Source: an uncultured Bacteroidales bacterium
Lineage (GTDB): Bacteria > Bacteroidota > Bacteroidia > Bacteroidales > UBA932
Direction of reading: 5' to 3'
Length of the DNA stretch: 64,000 nt
NCBI GenBank assembly: GCA_934725575.1
Contig: CAKVCK010000001.1
Span: 186,001 to 250,000, forward strand
In this document: piece by piece, positions 1 to 8,479 of the stretch
Layout: the number at the start of each line of letters is the position of its first letter
Numbering within the stretch: position 1 is the first letter of the stretch
The notes under the pieces: model-generated
Databases searched by the model: none
What the model was told of the DNA's origin: nothing
What the model saw: the letters and a program-made list of their open reading frames with translations, nothing else
Position numbers and translations under genes: made by a program

Positions 1-1
1 C

Positions 2-301
2 GTGGCGCGTCCGGAGGTGCATCAGCGCGGGGATTCGGACACGTTCCGGGAAGAGTTGGGGACGGTGATCTTCGTGTTGGAGAAGGGGCTTGGGCTGGAC
101 AAGACGGAGGAATCGGAGAATGAGCAGTATTCACGGCTTCTGGAGATTGCGGATCTGATCCTGGCCTATATCGCCGAGGAGACCTCAAGCCAGAACTGCC
201 GTCTTGTGACGGGTTTGGCGTTGGCTTCGGTGGATGTGGTTCCGGAGGCAAGCGTCTTCGGCGGCTGGAGCGGGTACAGCATCGAACTATCATTTGAGTG
301 A
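2..301 (+). CDS. Phage structural protein, 5' partial
   Basis: This is the 3' part (about 99 residues visible) of a small phage protein. The frame is open to the window edge, so the apparent GTG start at position 2 may not be real. The C-terminus, ending in a GGWSGYSIELSF motif, resembles small neck or tail-completion proteins that lie before the tape measure in Bacteroidota siphophages, but I recognise no named family. Its stop overlaps the start of the next gene (TGATG), which indicates translational coupling. Its place upstream of a tape-measure gene supports a role in tail or head-tail joining, which is inference. Confidence 0.5.
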   Translation: MARPEVHQRGDSDTFREELGTVIFVLEKGLGLDKTEESENEQYSRLLEIADLILAYIAEETSSQNCRLVTGLALASVDVVPEASVFGGWSGYSIELSFE

Positions 302-669
302 TGGATGTCAGGGCGCGTTTCGTTAGTGAGATCCTTCAGGATGAGGGACAGAGGCTTCTGAGGAATCAGGGCAAGGCCATCGAGGCAAGGGTCAAGAAGC
401 GTTCCGGGCGGCTGGAGTCGTCCAGAAGTGTTTCTGTGACCGGCGGCAGCGGCGCTTCGGGGACTTTGACGTTCGTCCACGTGGCCTACGAGCGCTTCCT
501 GGACATGAAGCGCCTCCAGCGAAGAGACCAGTCCGTCAAGAGCAACCGCAGGATCCACAACCGCTATGTCTTCGGCGCTTTCGCCTCCATCGCCGAACGG
601 CTGATGAACGAGTTCACGGAGGATGCCGTCGCCCGGATAAGGGAGTCGGAACTGGGGCGAACGAAGTGA
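301..669 (+). CDS. Phage structural protein (122 aa), possible tail completion
   Basis: A 122-residue basic protein rich in Arg and Lys. The start chosen is the ATG at 301, which overlaps the stop of the preceding gene. A GTG three bases upstream in the same frame is an alternative. No family is recognised with confidence. Its size, coupling and position just before the tape-measure region fit a neck or tail-terminator type protein. Its last codons lie inside an 89-bp sequence that recurs at 8480-8568, so the copy there carries the end of a gene without the rest. That makes this the likely boundary where cargo genes were inserted between structural genes. Confidence 0.5.
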   Translation: MDVRARFVSEILQDEGQRLLRNQGKAIEARVKKRSGRLESSRSVSVTGGSGASGTLTFVHVAYERFLDMKRLQRRDQSVKSNRRIHNRYVFGAFASIAERLMNEFTEDAVARIRESELGRTK

Positions 670-749
670 AAATCAGGCGGGAAGTCTTGATTATTTGGCC
701 GGAAAGTTGTTTCTTTGTAAACACAAATGCAATACAAACGCAATACGGA
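661..749 (+). repeat. 89-bp direct repeat, copy 1 (upstream of Panacea module)
   Basis: The stretch is nearly identical to 8480-8568, with a handful of substitutions and compensating one-base indels. It covers the last codons of the preceding phage gene, an A/T-rich stretch with TTG at about 689-691, a TTTCTTTG at about 711-718 (20-base spacing, close to the Bacteroidota promoter pattern), and two tandem 11-mers (AAATGCAATAC, AAACGCAATAC). It ends one base before the ATG of the Panacea-type gene. It could be promoter plus operator of the cargo module, or a recombination scar. Confidence 0.8.
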
Positions 750-750
750 G

Positions 751-1287
751 ATGATGAAGACTGTTGACATATCTGATTTCGCAAGGTTCTTGGGGCTGTC
801 TATGCTGTCTCAAGGAATTTCGGTCAGTCCGCTGAAGCTTCAGAAGATTCTATACTACCAGCAGGCTTGGCATATGGTGTTCTTTGGTCGAGAGAATCAA
901 CTTTTCTCCGAGGCTCCGGAGGCTTGGGTGAACGGTCCTGTTTATCCAGAAATATATCGTCAATACAGGAGTTGCGTTCCGAATATGTGCGATCACCTGA
1001 AAGAGAAGGATTTCGGAGTTCAACCTAGTGATGTGCTTGCAACCATCGAGAGACTTGCTGCCAGTCTGGAATTATCGAAAGAGGAGTTGGACCTGTTTGA
1101 GTCGGTGATGCGTCTGTACGGTTCAAAGACCCAGAACCAGTTGATCCTTGTGACACACAGTGAACAACCTTGGTGTGAGGCAAGAGAAGGGCTTCTGCCT
1201 TATCAGGCTTCCAATAGGGTGATTTCGTTGGACACTATGTACGGGTACTACAAGGCCCGTCGTGATCGTAGAATGAACCGGCAATGA
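751..1287 (+). CDS. Panacea-domain (DUF4065) antitoxin-like protein
   Basis: A 178-residue protein of the Panacea/DUF4065 (GepA/SocA-like) family. The signature is the central helix block with KLQKILYYQQAW followed by APEAWVNGPVYPEIYRQY (residues about 30 to 75). Panacea proteins are antitoxins that neutralise many unrelated toxins encoded next door. The ATG at 751 is preferred over an upstream in-frame ATG at 727, because 727 lies inside the 89-bp repeat. Its stop overlaps the start of the next gene (ATGA), as expected for an antitoxin-toxin pair. It sits between phage structural genes, so it is probably a lysogen-expressed cargo gene. The family call is firm; the antitoxin role is inferred from family and context. 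Confidence 0.85.
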   Translation: MMKTVDISDFARFLGLSMLSQGISVSPLKLQKILYYQQAWHMVFFGRENQLFSEAPEAWVNGPVYPEIYRQYRSCVPNMCDHLKEKDFGVQPSDVLATIERLAASLELSKEELDLFESVMRLYGSKTQNQLILVTHSEQPWCEAREGLLPYQASNRVISLDTMYGYYKARRDRRMNRQ

Positions 1288-1781
1288 GTACGGATCTGCT
1301 TACCGAGGATGATTTCTGGGACGACATCCACGGCTTTCACGATGTCGGAGAGGGACTATCTATCGAAGACACCAACCTTTCTAAGAATGTGCCGATTGTA
1401 ATCAGCTATGAACTTGCGGATATGGACAAAACCGACTATCATTTCCAACAGGAGTTCAAGTGGGATGACACAAAGGCTTATTTCCAGATAATGAAGAATA
1501 TCTCTTGCCGTTCCATCAATGACATCATCAATGAGAGTGATCATTCGTTACATTTCTATCGTTCAGGGGTAAGCAAGAGAATGAAAGACCTTTTGAAGCG
1601 ATTGAATCCAAATTGTGAGCCTGGTGACACCACACTGATTTACCACTTCGCCCTATACACGGATAAGGATGGCGCATCCCGTGAATCCGGCAGGAGGTCT
1701 CCGAGAATATATTTTATGCTTGGGCGTAACGGAATGATTTTCCCTTTATTCTTCGATCCTTATCACGAGATTAATCCGTGA
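1284..1781 (+). CDS. Candidate toxin partner of the Panacea protein
   Basis: A 165-residue protein with an acidic N-terminus and a conserved-looking C-terminal block (PRIYFMLGRNGMIFPLFFDP, then YHEINP). I do not recognise a named toxin family. The ATG overlaps the stop of the Panacea gene by four bases, so the two are translationally coupled. Panacea antitoxins are normally paired with a toxin in exactly this arrangement, which is the main reason for the call. Having the antitoxin first is a common order. No signal peptide or membrane segment is visible, so it should act in the cytoplasm. It might instead be an unrelated phage cargo protein. Confidence 0.6.
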   Translation: MSTDLLTEDDFWDDIHGFHDVGEGLSIEDTNLSKNVPIVISYELADMDKTDYHFQQEFKWDDTKAYFQIMKNISCRSINDIINESDHSLHFYRSGVSKRMKDLLKRLNPNCEPGDTTLIYHFALYTDKDGASRESGRRSPRIYFMLGRNGMIFPLFFDPYHEINP

Positions 1782-1806
1782 ACGCGTCAAAGCAGTGGAT
1801 TGATTT

Positions 1807-1837
1807 TTGCAAGAGGTATAGATAACACTTAATTCTG
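1807..1837 (+). promoter_or_regulatory. Promoter of cargo membrane-protein gene, near-leaderless
   Basis: TTG at 1807-1809 within TTTTTGC, 20 bases, then TAATTCTG at 1830-1837. This is one mismatch from the Bacteroidota TAnnTTTG box. The ATG follows eight bases later, so the transcript would start at or very near the start codon. The same arrangement occurs at 7270-7299. Confidence 0.5.
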
Positions 1838-1844
1838 ATTGAAT

Positions 1845-2252
1845 ATGTTCTGGGGTTCTTTTGATGTTCCGATAGGAGTGATTCTCATAGTCCTGCTGGT
1901 TGTGTTCTGGAAACCGGTGACAAGCAGGATCCTATTGTGGATATTCGTCATCATCACGTTCCCTTTTGTCGCATTGTGGAAGGGCATAGAGAAATTAGCC
2001 GGAATAGATAAAAGTAGTTGTGGAGCATCTGATGAGGACGCAATAGAGCTCGCAATAGAACGTAGGTGGCTGATGAAAAAGGTTGTCATCGCAGCGGCTG
2101 GTTTTCTGGCGCTATTCGCGGTCATTATCTGGACACTTCCGTTATTCGACATCTATGATTGGAAAGTGGTGGGCTGGCTATCACCCGCAGCCTTCGTATT
2201 AACCGTGATCATCGCCACCAGAACAAAGTTCTTTGATCCGCCTAAGATATAG
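1845..2252 (+). CDS. Small membrane protein, phage cargo
   Basis: A 135-residue protein with four hydrophobic stretches: two near the N-terminus (about residues 8-25 and 30-45), one at about 80-97 and one at about 104-120. A charged loop (SCGASDEDAIELAIERR) separates the two pairs. It looks like an inner-membrane protein without a recognisable family. The start chosen is the ATG at 1845; the frame also opens with a TTG six bases earlier. It lies between the Panacea pair and the tape measure and has its own promoter, so it may be lysogenic conversion or superinfection-exclusion cargo. That role is inference only. Confidence 0.6.
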   Translation: MFWGSFDVPIGVILIVLLVVFWKPVTSRILLWIFVIITFPFVALWKGIEKLAGIDKSSCGASDEDAIELAIERRWLMKKVVIAAAGFLALFAVIIWTLPLFDIYDWKVVGWLSPAAFVLTVIIATRTKFFDPPKI

Positions 2253-2266
2253 TAATCAACATTTTT

Positions 2267-2310
2267 GTCCTTTGCAGCCGCCTGATAGCGGCTATTTTTG
2301 TGCCATAAAT
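2267..2310 (+). promoter_or_regulatory. Promoter with hairpin in spacer, copy 1 (tape measure)
   Basis: GTCCTTTG at 2267-2274, an inverted repeat AGCCGC/GCGGCT at 2276-2293, and TATTTTTG at 2293-2300. That box matches TAnnTTTG exactly, with an 18-base spacer after TTG. TGCCATAAAT follows. The same block stands at 10507-10550 before the next structural gene. It may act as both a terminator for upstream cargo transcripts (hairpin plus T run) and a promoter for the tape measure. Confidence 0.6.
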
Positions 2311-2321
2311 CACGTGAGATT

Positions 2322-5300
2322 ATGGCTAAAAGAATTACTGATGAAGATCTTCGGCTGAACCTGATTGTCAACGGGGACGGTAGTCGAAAGCAACTTCTTG
2401 AACTGGAAAGGCAAATAACCAGCACAAGTGCCGCTATAGAAGAGACACGGAAAAAGATGAACGCTTTTGAAGTCGCAGGAAAGAAAGCCAGTCAAGAATA
2501 TCAAGATTTGAGCAAGTCTTTGGAAGTTCAGCAGGCATCACTGAAGAAATGCCAGTCTGAATTCAAGTCTCTTCAAGAAACGGTTCCTCTTACAAGCAAG
2601 ACGATGAGAGAGCTTAAGCATCAAATCACCGCCACTCGTACTGCGCTTGAACGTGCGGTTCCTGGGTCAGACAATTGGATCCAGCTGAACAAACAGCTTC
2701 AAGAGACAAAAACCAGATACAAAGAACTTACCGATCAGTCCAAAGCCGTAAGTTATACGACGTGTGAGATGATGGACAAACTTAGCAAGTATGCCATTTC
2801 GCTCACATCCGCTTTTAAAGGAGCCGCCAATCTGATCAATAGGTTTACCGGTGCTCGTGATGCATTTCTGGCCTACGACGAGGCGATGACGGATGCAATG
2901 AAGACCACGGGGCTGACGAAGGATGAGATTTCGGAGCTCAGTGAGAAACTCAAAGGGATAGACACAAAGACGGCTCAAAATGAGCTGCTTGGACTTGTCC
3001 GCGCCGGTGGTAAGCTGGGAATATCCGGTCAGGAGGATTTGCTTGGATTCGCAAAGGCCGCCAACCAGATCAATGTGGCGCTTTCAGAGGATCTTGGCGG
3101 CGATGCGGAGGCGGCCATCACTGAGGTCGGTAAGATGGTCGATGTGTTCAACCTCAAGGATGAGTTCGGAATCGAGAAGGCAATGCTGAAAGTCGGTTCG
3201 GCCATCAACGAATTGGGAGCCGCGTCAACGGCCAATGAAGGCTACATCGTGAACTTCTCCGGAAGGCTTGCAGGTATCGCACCTAACGCCAAGATCAGTA
3301 TCGACAAGGTGATGGGACTTGCAGCGACACTTGACTCCTTGCATCAGCAGGCGGAAACTTCCTCCACTGCGGTGGGACAAACCATAACCAAGATGTTCGA
3401 AAAGACGGAGACATTCGCGAATATTGCTGGAATGTCTTTGAAAGACTTTTCGGATCTCTTGAACGATGATGTGAACGAGGCGTTCATCCGTGTGCTGGAA
3501 GGAATGAACAAAGGTGGGGACGGCGGAATGAAAGCTATCACCGAGGCGATGGGAGATATGGGGCTGAACGGTTCACGCGCCATTCAGGTACTCGGAAGCC
3601 TTTCAAAACAGACGGAGACATTGCGGCAGCAGCAATTGATCGCGGCCGAAGCTTTCAACGAGGGTACCTCAATCACCAATGAATATGAGCTCAAAAACAA
3701 CTCGTTGACGGCCACGTTGGAAAAGCAGAAGAAGGCTCTTATGGAGACGACCGTAGAAATCGGAGAGAAAATGAACCCTCTGATGTCTGAAAGTGTCGGA
3801 CTTACGAATATGGGCCTGAAAGCCGTTTCCGCATTGATTGGCCCTATGGTCAAGTATCGCTACCAAATAGCCGAGATTGCGGCAGCCATATTCATCTATA
3901 ACCAACGGGCGAAACTCAAGCTTGCGTATGACAAGTTGCTGGCGTTCTGGAGCAAGGAGAATAGAGACGCTTTGCTGAAACAAGCGCTTAGTCTGAAGGG
4001 TGCAAGTGTCGGTACCGCAGCTTTGTCATTGGCTCAAAATCTTCTTGTCGGCAATACCAAGGCTGCTACTATTGCATTCAAACGCCTCGGTTTGGCCATC
4101 AAAGCTAATCCTTTCGGGCTAATCCTAAGTGTCATCTCCGCCGTGGTTGTCGGTATAACCACATTTGTCAGGCGGTCAAAAGAAGCAACCAAGGAAATGA
4201 CAGAGATGCGGAAAGCCGCCGCTGACACAGCCTCTGAAATCAACAGGGAAAAAGATGCGGTGAATAGGCTGAAGGATGCAGTCACCTCGGCGACCATCGG
4301 GTCAAAGGAAAGGGCAGCTGCCATCAAACAGATAAACGATCAGTACGGTTCTTACCTTCCACACCTGCTTGATGAGAAAGCGTCCAATGATGAGGTTGCC
4401 GCGGCTCTTGGCATTGTCAATGACAAGCTTTCCGAGCAGATAAGGTTGAAAGGGATGCTGAACGCCAAGTCCAAACTCGATGAGGGGCTTCAGGACAGCA
4501 CTGTGAAAGCAGCGGAGAACATCAGGAATGCCTACAATAAGACACATAAAGACTCCAAGATGAGCGAAGATGATTACCGTGGCGTTCTGGAAGCGATTGT
4601 GGGATTCCGAGACACGATGACATCGGAGACATCTTCGAACACGGATAGAGTCAACGCTGCTGCGGCCTTGAAAAGGACTCCTATTCTCAGGGATTTTCAC
4701 CCGAAAGATCTGGCGAATCAATTAAGCCCCGTTTCTTCCGGAATCGATAAGTACAATTCTGACGTGAAGACATTGGAGGCGCTATATGGGGTTAACAAGT
4801 CGAAAAGGGGCATTCAGATGACATCCGTGACATCAACGGATGCCACAACGAGCGATGATATTCCGACATCGCCTGACAACAAGTCCGGCAAACAACAGTG
4901 GTCATTGAGCAATGACGAGGCGTTCTTGAAGGCTAAGGCGGAACTGACAAGGCAGTACAATGAGAAGGAGATCGCTTCGCAGGGGGAATATGACGATAGG
5001 ATTTATGAGTTGGAAGTGGCGACATTGACGGCGCGGCTGGCGGCTCATAAGGAGAAGGGAGCGGAAAGGGCAAAGATTGAGAACGAGTTGCAGGATAAGA
5101 TCAAGAAGCATTCGGAGGATGCGTTGAAGAAGCGGCAGGAGAACGAGAAGAAGGCCGCGGAACTGACCAAGGAGGGGGCTGTGATCATCACTGAGGTGGA
5201 GACGGATAAGACAAAGGCGGCGATGGACGGTGAAGAGGTACGGTACCAAGCGGAATTGAAGAAATTCAAGGAGACTCAGGTGCTATACGAGAATCAGGCA

Positions 5301-6725
5301 GCGGTGCTGGAGGCGATCGAAAAGAAACATCAGAACAATCTGATGAAGATTCGGATGGATGCGGAGGCCAAAGAAATGGCCAAACTCAAGACTGCACACG
5401 ACTTGAACAGGCTTGAGATAAAAAACGAATATGAGCAGAAGATGGCAGCTTTGCCGGTTGGCCCATCAAGAGAGAAATCTTCGCTGCAAAGATCTATGAA
5501 TGCCGATCTGGTTTCCTCCGACCTTGCGTATTTAGAGAATCTCAAAACAGAACTCGAAAAAATCACAAATAGCGGAGAAATTGACGGAGCGATAATCCAG
5601 GAAGAGGAACTGAATAAATACAAGTTGCAACTCCAGCAGACTATCGAGAAGATCACCGAGCTCAAGAATAAACAGAAGGAAGACACGGCTGGTGCGTTCG
5701 CAGGCACTGGGAAAGGAAGCCTGTTCGGTGTGTCACAGGAGCAATGGGACCAGTTCTTTGCGAATCTGTCTGATGGAAGACTCAAGGCAGAAGATCTAGC
5801 TAACGCTTTGACCGGAATGGGGGGGATTGCCCAGGAAGGATTCAAGCTGGCAAGCAAAGCGATTGAACTGACCAACGCCAAGGAAAACAAGGCGTTCAAC
5901 GAGTACAAGAAGAATAACGAGAAGAAAAAGAAGGAACTGAAATCACGTTATGATGCCGGATTGGTGTCGCAGGAACAGTACAACGCAAGGGTCGAGGAGA
6001 TGGAAGCCGAGGAAGAAGCAAGGCGTGAAGAAATGGAAATAAGACAGGCGAAACGAACCAAAACGATGAACCTGATTCAATCCATAATTAACACCGCGCT
6101 TGCCGTGACAAAGACTTTGGCCGGTTATAAATGGCCGGAAAATCTTGTCCCTGCTGCCATCGTAGGTGCTCTGGGTGCAGCACAAACAGCGATGATCGCA
6201 GCGCAACCGGTCGGTGCCGAGGAAGGCGGTTTCGTGAACACTCGGAGGGTTCAGGATGGGAAGGCGTTCAAGGCGCGGTTGTCTCCTGACAAGAGAGGGT
6301 TCGTGTCCTCCCCTACCGTGCTTGTGGGTGAGAACGGCGGTGAATATGTGATCCCGGCTGACGGACTGAGCAATCCGACATTGCTGCCGTTCGTGGCGAC
6401 GATGGAGGAGGCTCGGAAGGCTGGAACGTTGAAGAGCCTGAACTTCGAGGCGGTCTATCCTGTGGGAGCCGCTATCGGTCGGGAAAGCGGTGGGTTTACG
6501 AACACTTCGACAGGTTCAGTGACCGGAAGCGGCTCGGTGTCCGGAGGGAATGTCGCTTCGGCAAGGTCAGCGACCGATGAGAAGTTGCTGGAGGCTATCG
6601 AACTGCTGAACAAAAGGCTCTCCGTTCCTATCAAGGCGGATGTGTCGATGCTGGGGAAGAACGGGATCATCGAGCAGACGGAGAAGTACAACAGGGCGAA
6701 ACGCCGGAGTACCTACGGCAGGTAG
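2322..6725 (+). CDS. Phage tail tape measure protein, TP901 family
   Basis: A 1467-residue protein that sets tail length and is thought to reach the cell membrane during DNA delivery. Residues about 1-140 are coiled coil. The TP901-type core is at about 180-490, with the repeated pattern AYDEAMTDAMKTTGLT and TSSTAVGQTITKMFE. Hydrophobic segments lie near 596-617 (ANPFGLILSVISAVVVGITT) and 1248-1292. Long charged coiled coils fill 860-1100. The C-terminus carries the common tape-measure ending motif with GENGGEYVIPADG. The ATG at 2322 was chosen because it follows a promoter and because the alternative start at 2298 lies inside that promoter region. Length predicts a long siphovirus tail. Repeats and Ala/Lys richness are normal for the family. 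Confidence 0.95.
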   Translation: MAKRITDEDLRLNLIVNGDGSRKQLLELERQITSTSAAIEETRKKMNAFEVAGKKASQEYQDLSKSLEVQQASLKKCQSEFKSLQETVPLTSKTMRELKHQITATRTALERAVPGSDNWIQLNKQLQETKTRYKELTDQSKAVSYTTCEMMDKLSKYAISLTSAFKGAANLINRFTGARDAFLAYDEAMTDAMKTTGLTKDEISELSEKLKGIDTKTAQNELLGLVRAGGKLGISGQEDLLGFAKAANQINVALSEDLGGDAEAAITEVGKMVDVFNLKDEFGIEKAMLKVGSAINELGAASTANEGYIVNFSGRLAGIAPNAKISIDKVMGLAATLDSLHQQAETSSTAVGQTITKMFEKTETFANIAGMSLKDFSDLLNDDVNEAFIRVLEGMNKGGDGGMKAITEAMGDMGLNGSRAIQVLGSLSKQTETLRQQQLIAAEAFNEGTSITNEYELKNNSLTATLEKQKKALMETTVEIGEKMNPLMSESVGLTNMGLKAVSALIGPMVKYRYQIAEIAAAIFIYNQRAKLKLAYDKLLAFWSKENRDALLKQALSLKGASVGTAALSLAQNLLVGNTKAATIAFKRLGLAIKANPFGLILSVISAVVVGITTFVRRSKEATKEMTEMRKAAADTASEINREKDAVNRLKDAVTSATIGSKERAAAIKQINDQYGSYLPHLLDEKASNDEVAAALGIVNDKLSEQIRLKGMLNAKSKLDEGLQDSTVKAAENIRNAYNKTHKDSKMSEDDYRGVLEAIVGFRDTMTSETSSNTDRVNAAAALKRTPILRDFHPKDLANQLSPVSSGIDKYNSDVKTLEALYGVNKSKRGIQMTSVTSTDATTSDDIPTSPDNKSGKQQWSLSNDEAFLKAKAELTRQYNEKEIASQGEYDDRIYELEVATLTARLAAHKEKGAERAKIENELQDKIKKHSEDALKKRQENEKKAAELTKEGAVIITEVETDKTKAAMDGEEVRYQAELKKFKETQVLYENQAAVLEAIEKKHQNNLMKIRMDAEAKEMAKLKTAHDLNRLEIKNEYEQKMAALPVGPSREKSSLQRSMNADLVSSDLAYLENLKTELEKITNSGEIDGAIIQEEELNKYKLQLQQTIEKITELKNKQKEDTAGAFAGTGKGSLFGVSQEQWDQFFANLSDGRLKAEDLANALTGMGGIAQEGFKLASKAIELTNAKENKAFNEYKKNNEKKKKELKSRYDAGLVSQEQYNARVEEMEAEEEARREEMEIRQAKRTKTMNLIQSIINTALAVTKTLAGYKWPENLVPAAIVGALGAAQTAMIAAQPVGAEEGGFVNTRRVQDGKAFKARLSPDKRGFVSSPTVLVGENGGEYVIPADGLSNPTLLPFVATMEEARKAGTLKSLNFEAVYPVGAAIGRESGGFTNTSTGSVTGSGSVSGGNVASARSATDEKLLEAIELLNKRLSVPIKADVSMLGKNGIIEQTEKYNRAKRRSTYGR

Positions 6726-6882
6726 CGAAAGTTTTTCTGCATTTTTTTCGCAAAACTCTTGGAAATTGAAAAACGAAGTTGCATATTTGTGGTGCGATAC
6801 ATATTGGATGGCACTCTTTAGCGGCTGATTTTGTCCCGTTATTGATTGCTGACATATTTTTTAGAGAGTTTTTGTCCTCTGT

Positions 6883-7266
6883 ATGGTCGTCATTGGCGAA
6901 AGCCGTGACTATACTAGCCGCAAGGCTTCCAGTATGTATCGCAGACCTATAGCAGAGGACATTTATTTACAATTAGTTATGCGATACACTAATTCAAACA
7001 ACGCGGCAGCTGCCGCTGAAAGCCACAAGATCGGGGCTGATTCATTCATCATCGAGACCAGAATTGAACTGTTCCAAATTGCGGATCGGTTCTCGGAGTG
7101 GGAAAAGCAGATGTACGAGAAGAAGGAGTTGCTGATGGACGGGAGGTTCGACAATGAGATCAGGACGATGAACACCGCCTTCTACCAGTTGGACGAGGCT
7201 CTGAGGAGGATCATGAACGAGGAGCTGGAGTTCGACATCCTCCGCCACGACACCGTTACGGAGTGA
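6883..7266 (+). CDS. Small phage protein downstream of tape measure
   Basis: Up to 127 residues, mostly helical and acidic in the C-terminal half. No family is recognised. The start is uncertain: the ATG at 6883 gives the longest form, while the ATGs at 6934 and 6979 are also plausible, and the first 17-32 codons look less coding-like than the rest. The 157 bases before it are A/T-rich and hold a near-consensus box (CATATTTG, about 6780) but no other gene. Its place between tape measure and distal-tail genes fits a minor tail or assembly protein. Alternatively it belongs with the exported cargo pair that follows. Confidence 0.5.
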   Translation: MVVIGESRDYTSRKASSMYRRPIAEDIYLQLVMRYTNSNNAAAAAESHKIGADSFIIETRIELFQIADRFSEWEKQMYEKKELLMDGRFDNEIRTMNTAFYQLDEALRRIMNEELEFDILRHDTVTE

Positions 7267-7269
7267 TTT

Positions 7270-7299
7270 TTGCAAGGACTTGTCTGACAATTAATTCTG
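7270..7299 (+). promoter_or_regulatory. Promoter of exported cargo pair, near-leaderless
   Basis: TTG at 7270-7272 within TTTTTGC, 19 bases, then TAATTCTG at 7292-7299. Two in-frame ATGs follow at 7301 and 7307. By comparison with 1807-1845 the second ATG would be the start of a nearly leaderless message. A degenerate copy of the downstream part (TAATTCAG) precedes the paralogue at 7878. Confidence 0.5.
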
Positions 7300-7300
7300 A

Positions 7301-7864
7301 ATGAGTATGAGAAGGTTAATCATTGCTGTTGCTATAATGCTGATAGGGTTCGGCGGGACTTGCTTCGGACAGACTATTCAGCCGGACACGTTGACAATCT
7401 ATGGGACATTTCCTGTGTACGGAAGAGAGGCGGAATGGATGGAGGATCAACTGAACATCTGGAAGCCGAATCTTGACTATATTCATAGAAAGAATGATTT
7501 CGCTCTTGAAAAGAGAGGGATAACGGTTCTCCAGTGTCACGATGTCCGTTTCACTCATAATAATAAGACTTCAAAATACCCTGATCATCTGTTTTTCGAC
7601 TTATATGTCAAGTGTATGCCTGACTCTTGCACCATCTATATGACAAATATCGATGTGATTTGCAACCATAAGCCGGGAAGATATATTCATAGAATGTCAA
7701 CATACGATGACGCTTTGAACAGAAGCGGAGCTTGGCTCAGGAAGAACCGAGTGCTGGCGGATTCCGCAAGGGTATATTCATTGTCTCTGTTCCACGAGTT
7801 GAAAGGTTCTTTGGAACGGCATCTGAACAGGCCGCTTGATGTCCAGATGAGACGAATAAAATGA
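7301..7864 (+). CDS. Exported cargo protein, paralogue 1
   Basis: A 187-residue protein with a clear signal peptide (basic MSMRR, hydrophobic core to about residue 20, cleavage near CFGQ). The mature part starts with a PDTLTIYGTF block that has a counterpart in the next gene (PDTLTFKKTYS). Both then have a Trp-rich stretch (WMEDQLNIWKPN; GWKAPWMEFYG), a predicted beta section and a C-terminal helix. This layout recalls the small DUF4468-type (TBP-like fold) exported proteins of Bacteroidota, but the match is weak. It lies between tail genes and has its own promoter, so it is probably expressed in the lysogen and changes the host envelope. The alternative start is the ATG at 7307. Confidence 0.65.
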   Translation: MSMRRLIIAVAIMLIGFGGTCFGQTIQPDTLTIYGTFPVYGREAEWMEDQLNIWKPNLDYIHRKNDFALEKRGITVLQCHDVRFTHNNKTSKYPDHLFFDLYVKCMPDSCTIYMTNIDVICNHKPGRYIHRMSTYDDALNRSGAWLRKNRVLADSARVYSLSLFHELKGSLERHLNRPLDVQMRRIK

Positions 7865-7877
7865 CAATTAATTCAGA

Positions 7878-8417
7878 ATGAATATGAGAAAAGTTATTTT
7901 AGTTATCGCTATACTGTTGGTTGGCTTCAGCGGGGATTGCTTTGGAAGAAAGCTGGCGGATCCAGACACGCTTACATTCAAGAAGACATATTCGATGCCG
8001 GGGATGAGTGAAGATGATATTTACGTTTTCACGGCTGGATGGAAAGCCCCTTGGATGGAGTTCTATGGGATTCGTGACAAGTATGGAACTGGTGGTAAAT
8101 GCTATGCTTGTCGGTTCTATGGGGAGAAGTTGGATAAGGTCACAGCTAATATATTCTCTAAAGTTTATCTGGTTTTCCGGGATGGGTCTTTCGATTTGAT
8201 ATTCTCCGATATTTCCGCAAGTTGGCGGCATAACTATATCGATTACTTGTCTTCACGGGATGACAGATTCAACCGGAATGTGTTTTGGAGAATGTCGTAT
8301 AGTATGAAGATCCTTGACCAGATAAGGGAGCGTTCCAAGGAACTATTTGAGATTGTCACCGCCTCGATGGATCATTACCTTGAGGTCGGCCCGCCGGTGG
8401 AACTGAAAAAACTCTGA
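7878..8417 (+). CDS. Exported cargo protein, paralogue 2
   Basis: A 179-residue secreted or periplasmic protein with a signal peptide very like that of its neighbour (MNMRKVILVIAILLVGF, then GDCFG). It shares the PDTLTF block, an aromatic middle section and a C-terminal helical segment with the preceding gene, so the pair looks like an old tandem duplication. Sequence before both starts is also similar (ACAATTAATTC, GAATGA, ATATG/GTATG). Its own upstream region lacks a correctly spaced TTG, so it is probably cotranscribed with paralogue 1. A hairpin terminator follows at 8435. The start could also be the ATG at 7884. The function is unknown; DUF4468-like fold is a tentative alternative. Confidence 0.65.
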   Translation: MNMRKVILVIAILLVGFSGDCFGRKLADPDTLTFKKTYSMPGMSEDDIYVFTAGWKAPWMEFYGIRDKYGTGGKCYACRFYGEKLDKVTANIFSKVYLVFRDGSFDLIFSDISASWRHNYIDYLSSRDDRFNRNVFWRMSYSMKILDQIRERSKELFEIVTASMDHYLEVGPPVELKKL

Positions 8418-8434
8418 CAATCCCGCCGTCCCAT

Positions 8435-8462
8435 ACAGCCGCCTCAGGGCGGCTGTCTTTGT
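8435..8462 (+). terminator. Terminator after exported cargo pair
   Basis: Nine-base-pair stem ACAGCCGCC/GGCGGCTGT with a four-base loop (8435-8456), then CTTTGTGCC. It closely resembles the hairpins at 2276-2293 and 10517-10532, but the following box is TGTCTTTG rather than TATTTTTG and no TTG precedes it. It therefore looks like a terminator-only relative of those elements. Confidence 0.6.
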
Positions 8463-8479
8463 GCCAAGAAGGACACAGA

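Noticed and set aside
5330..5908. 192-codon minus-strand frame inside the tape measure
   Set aside because: Ser/Leu-rich antisense of coiled-coil codons, a usual shadow.
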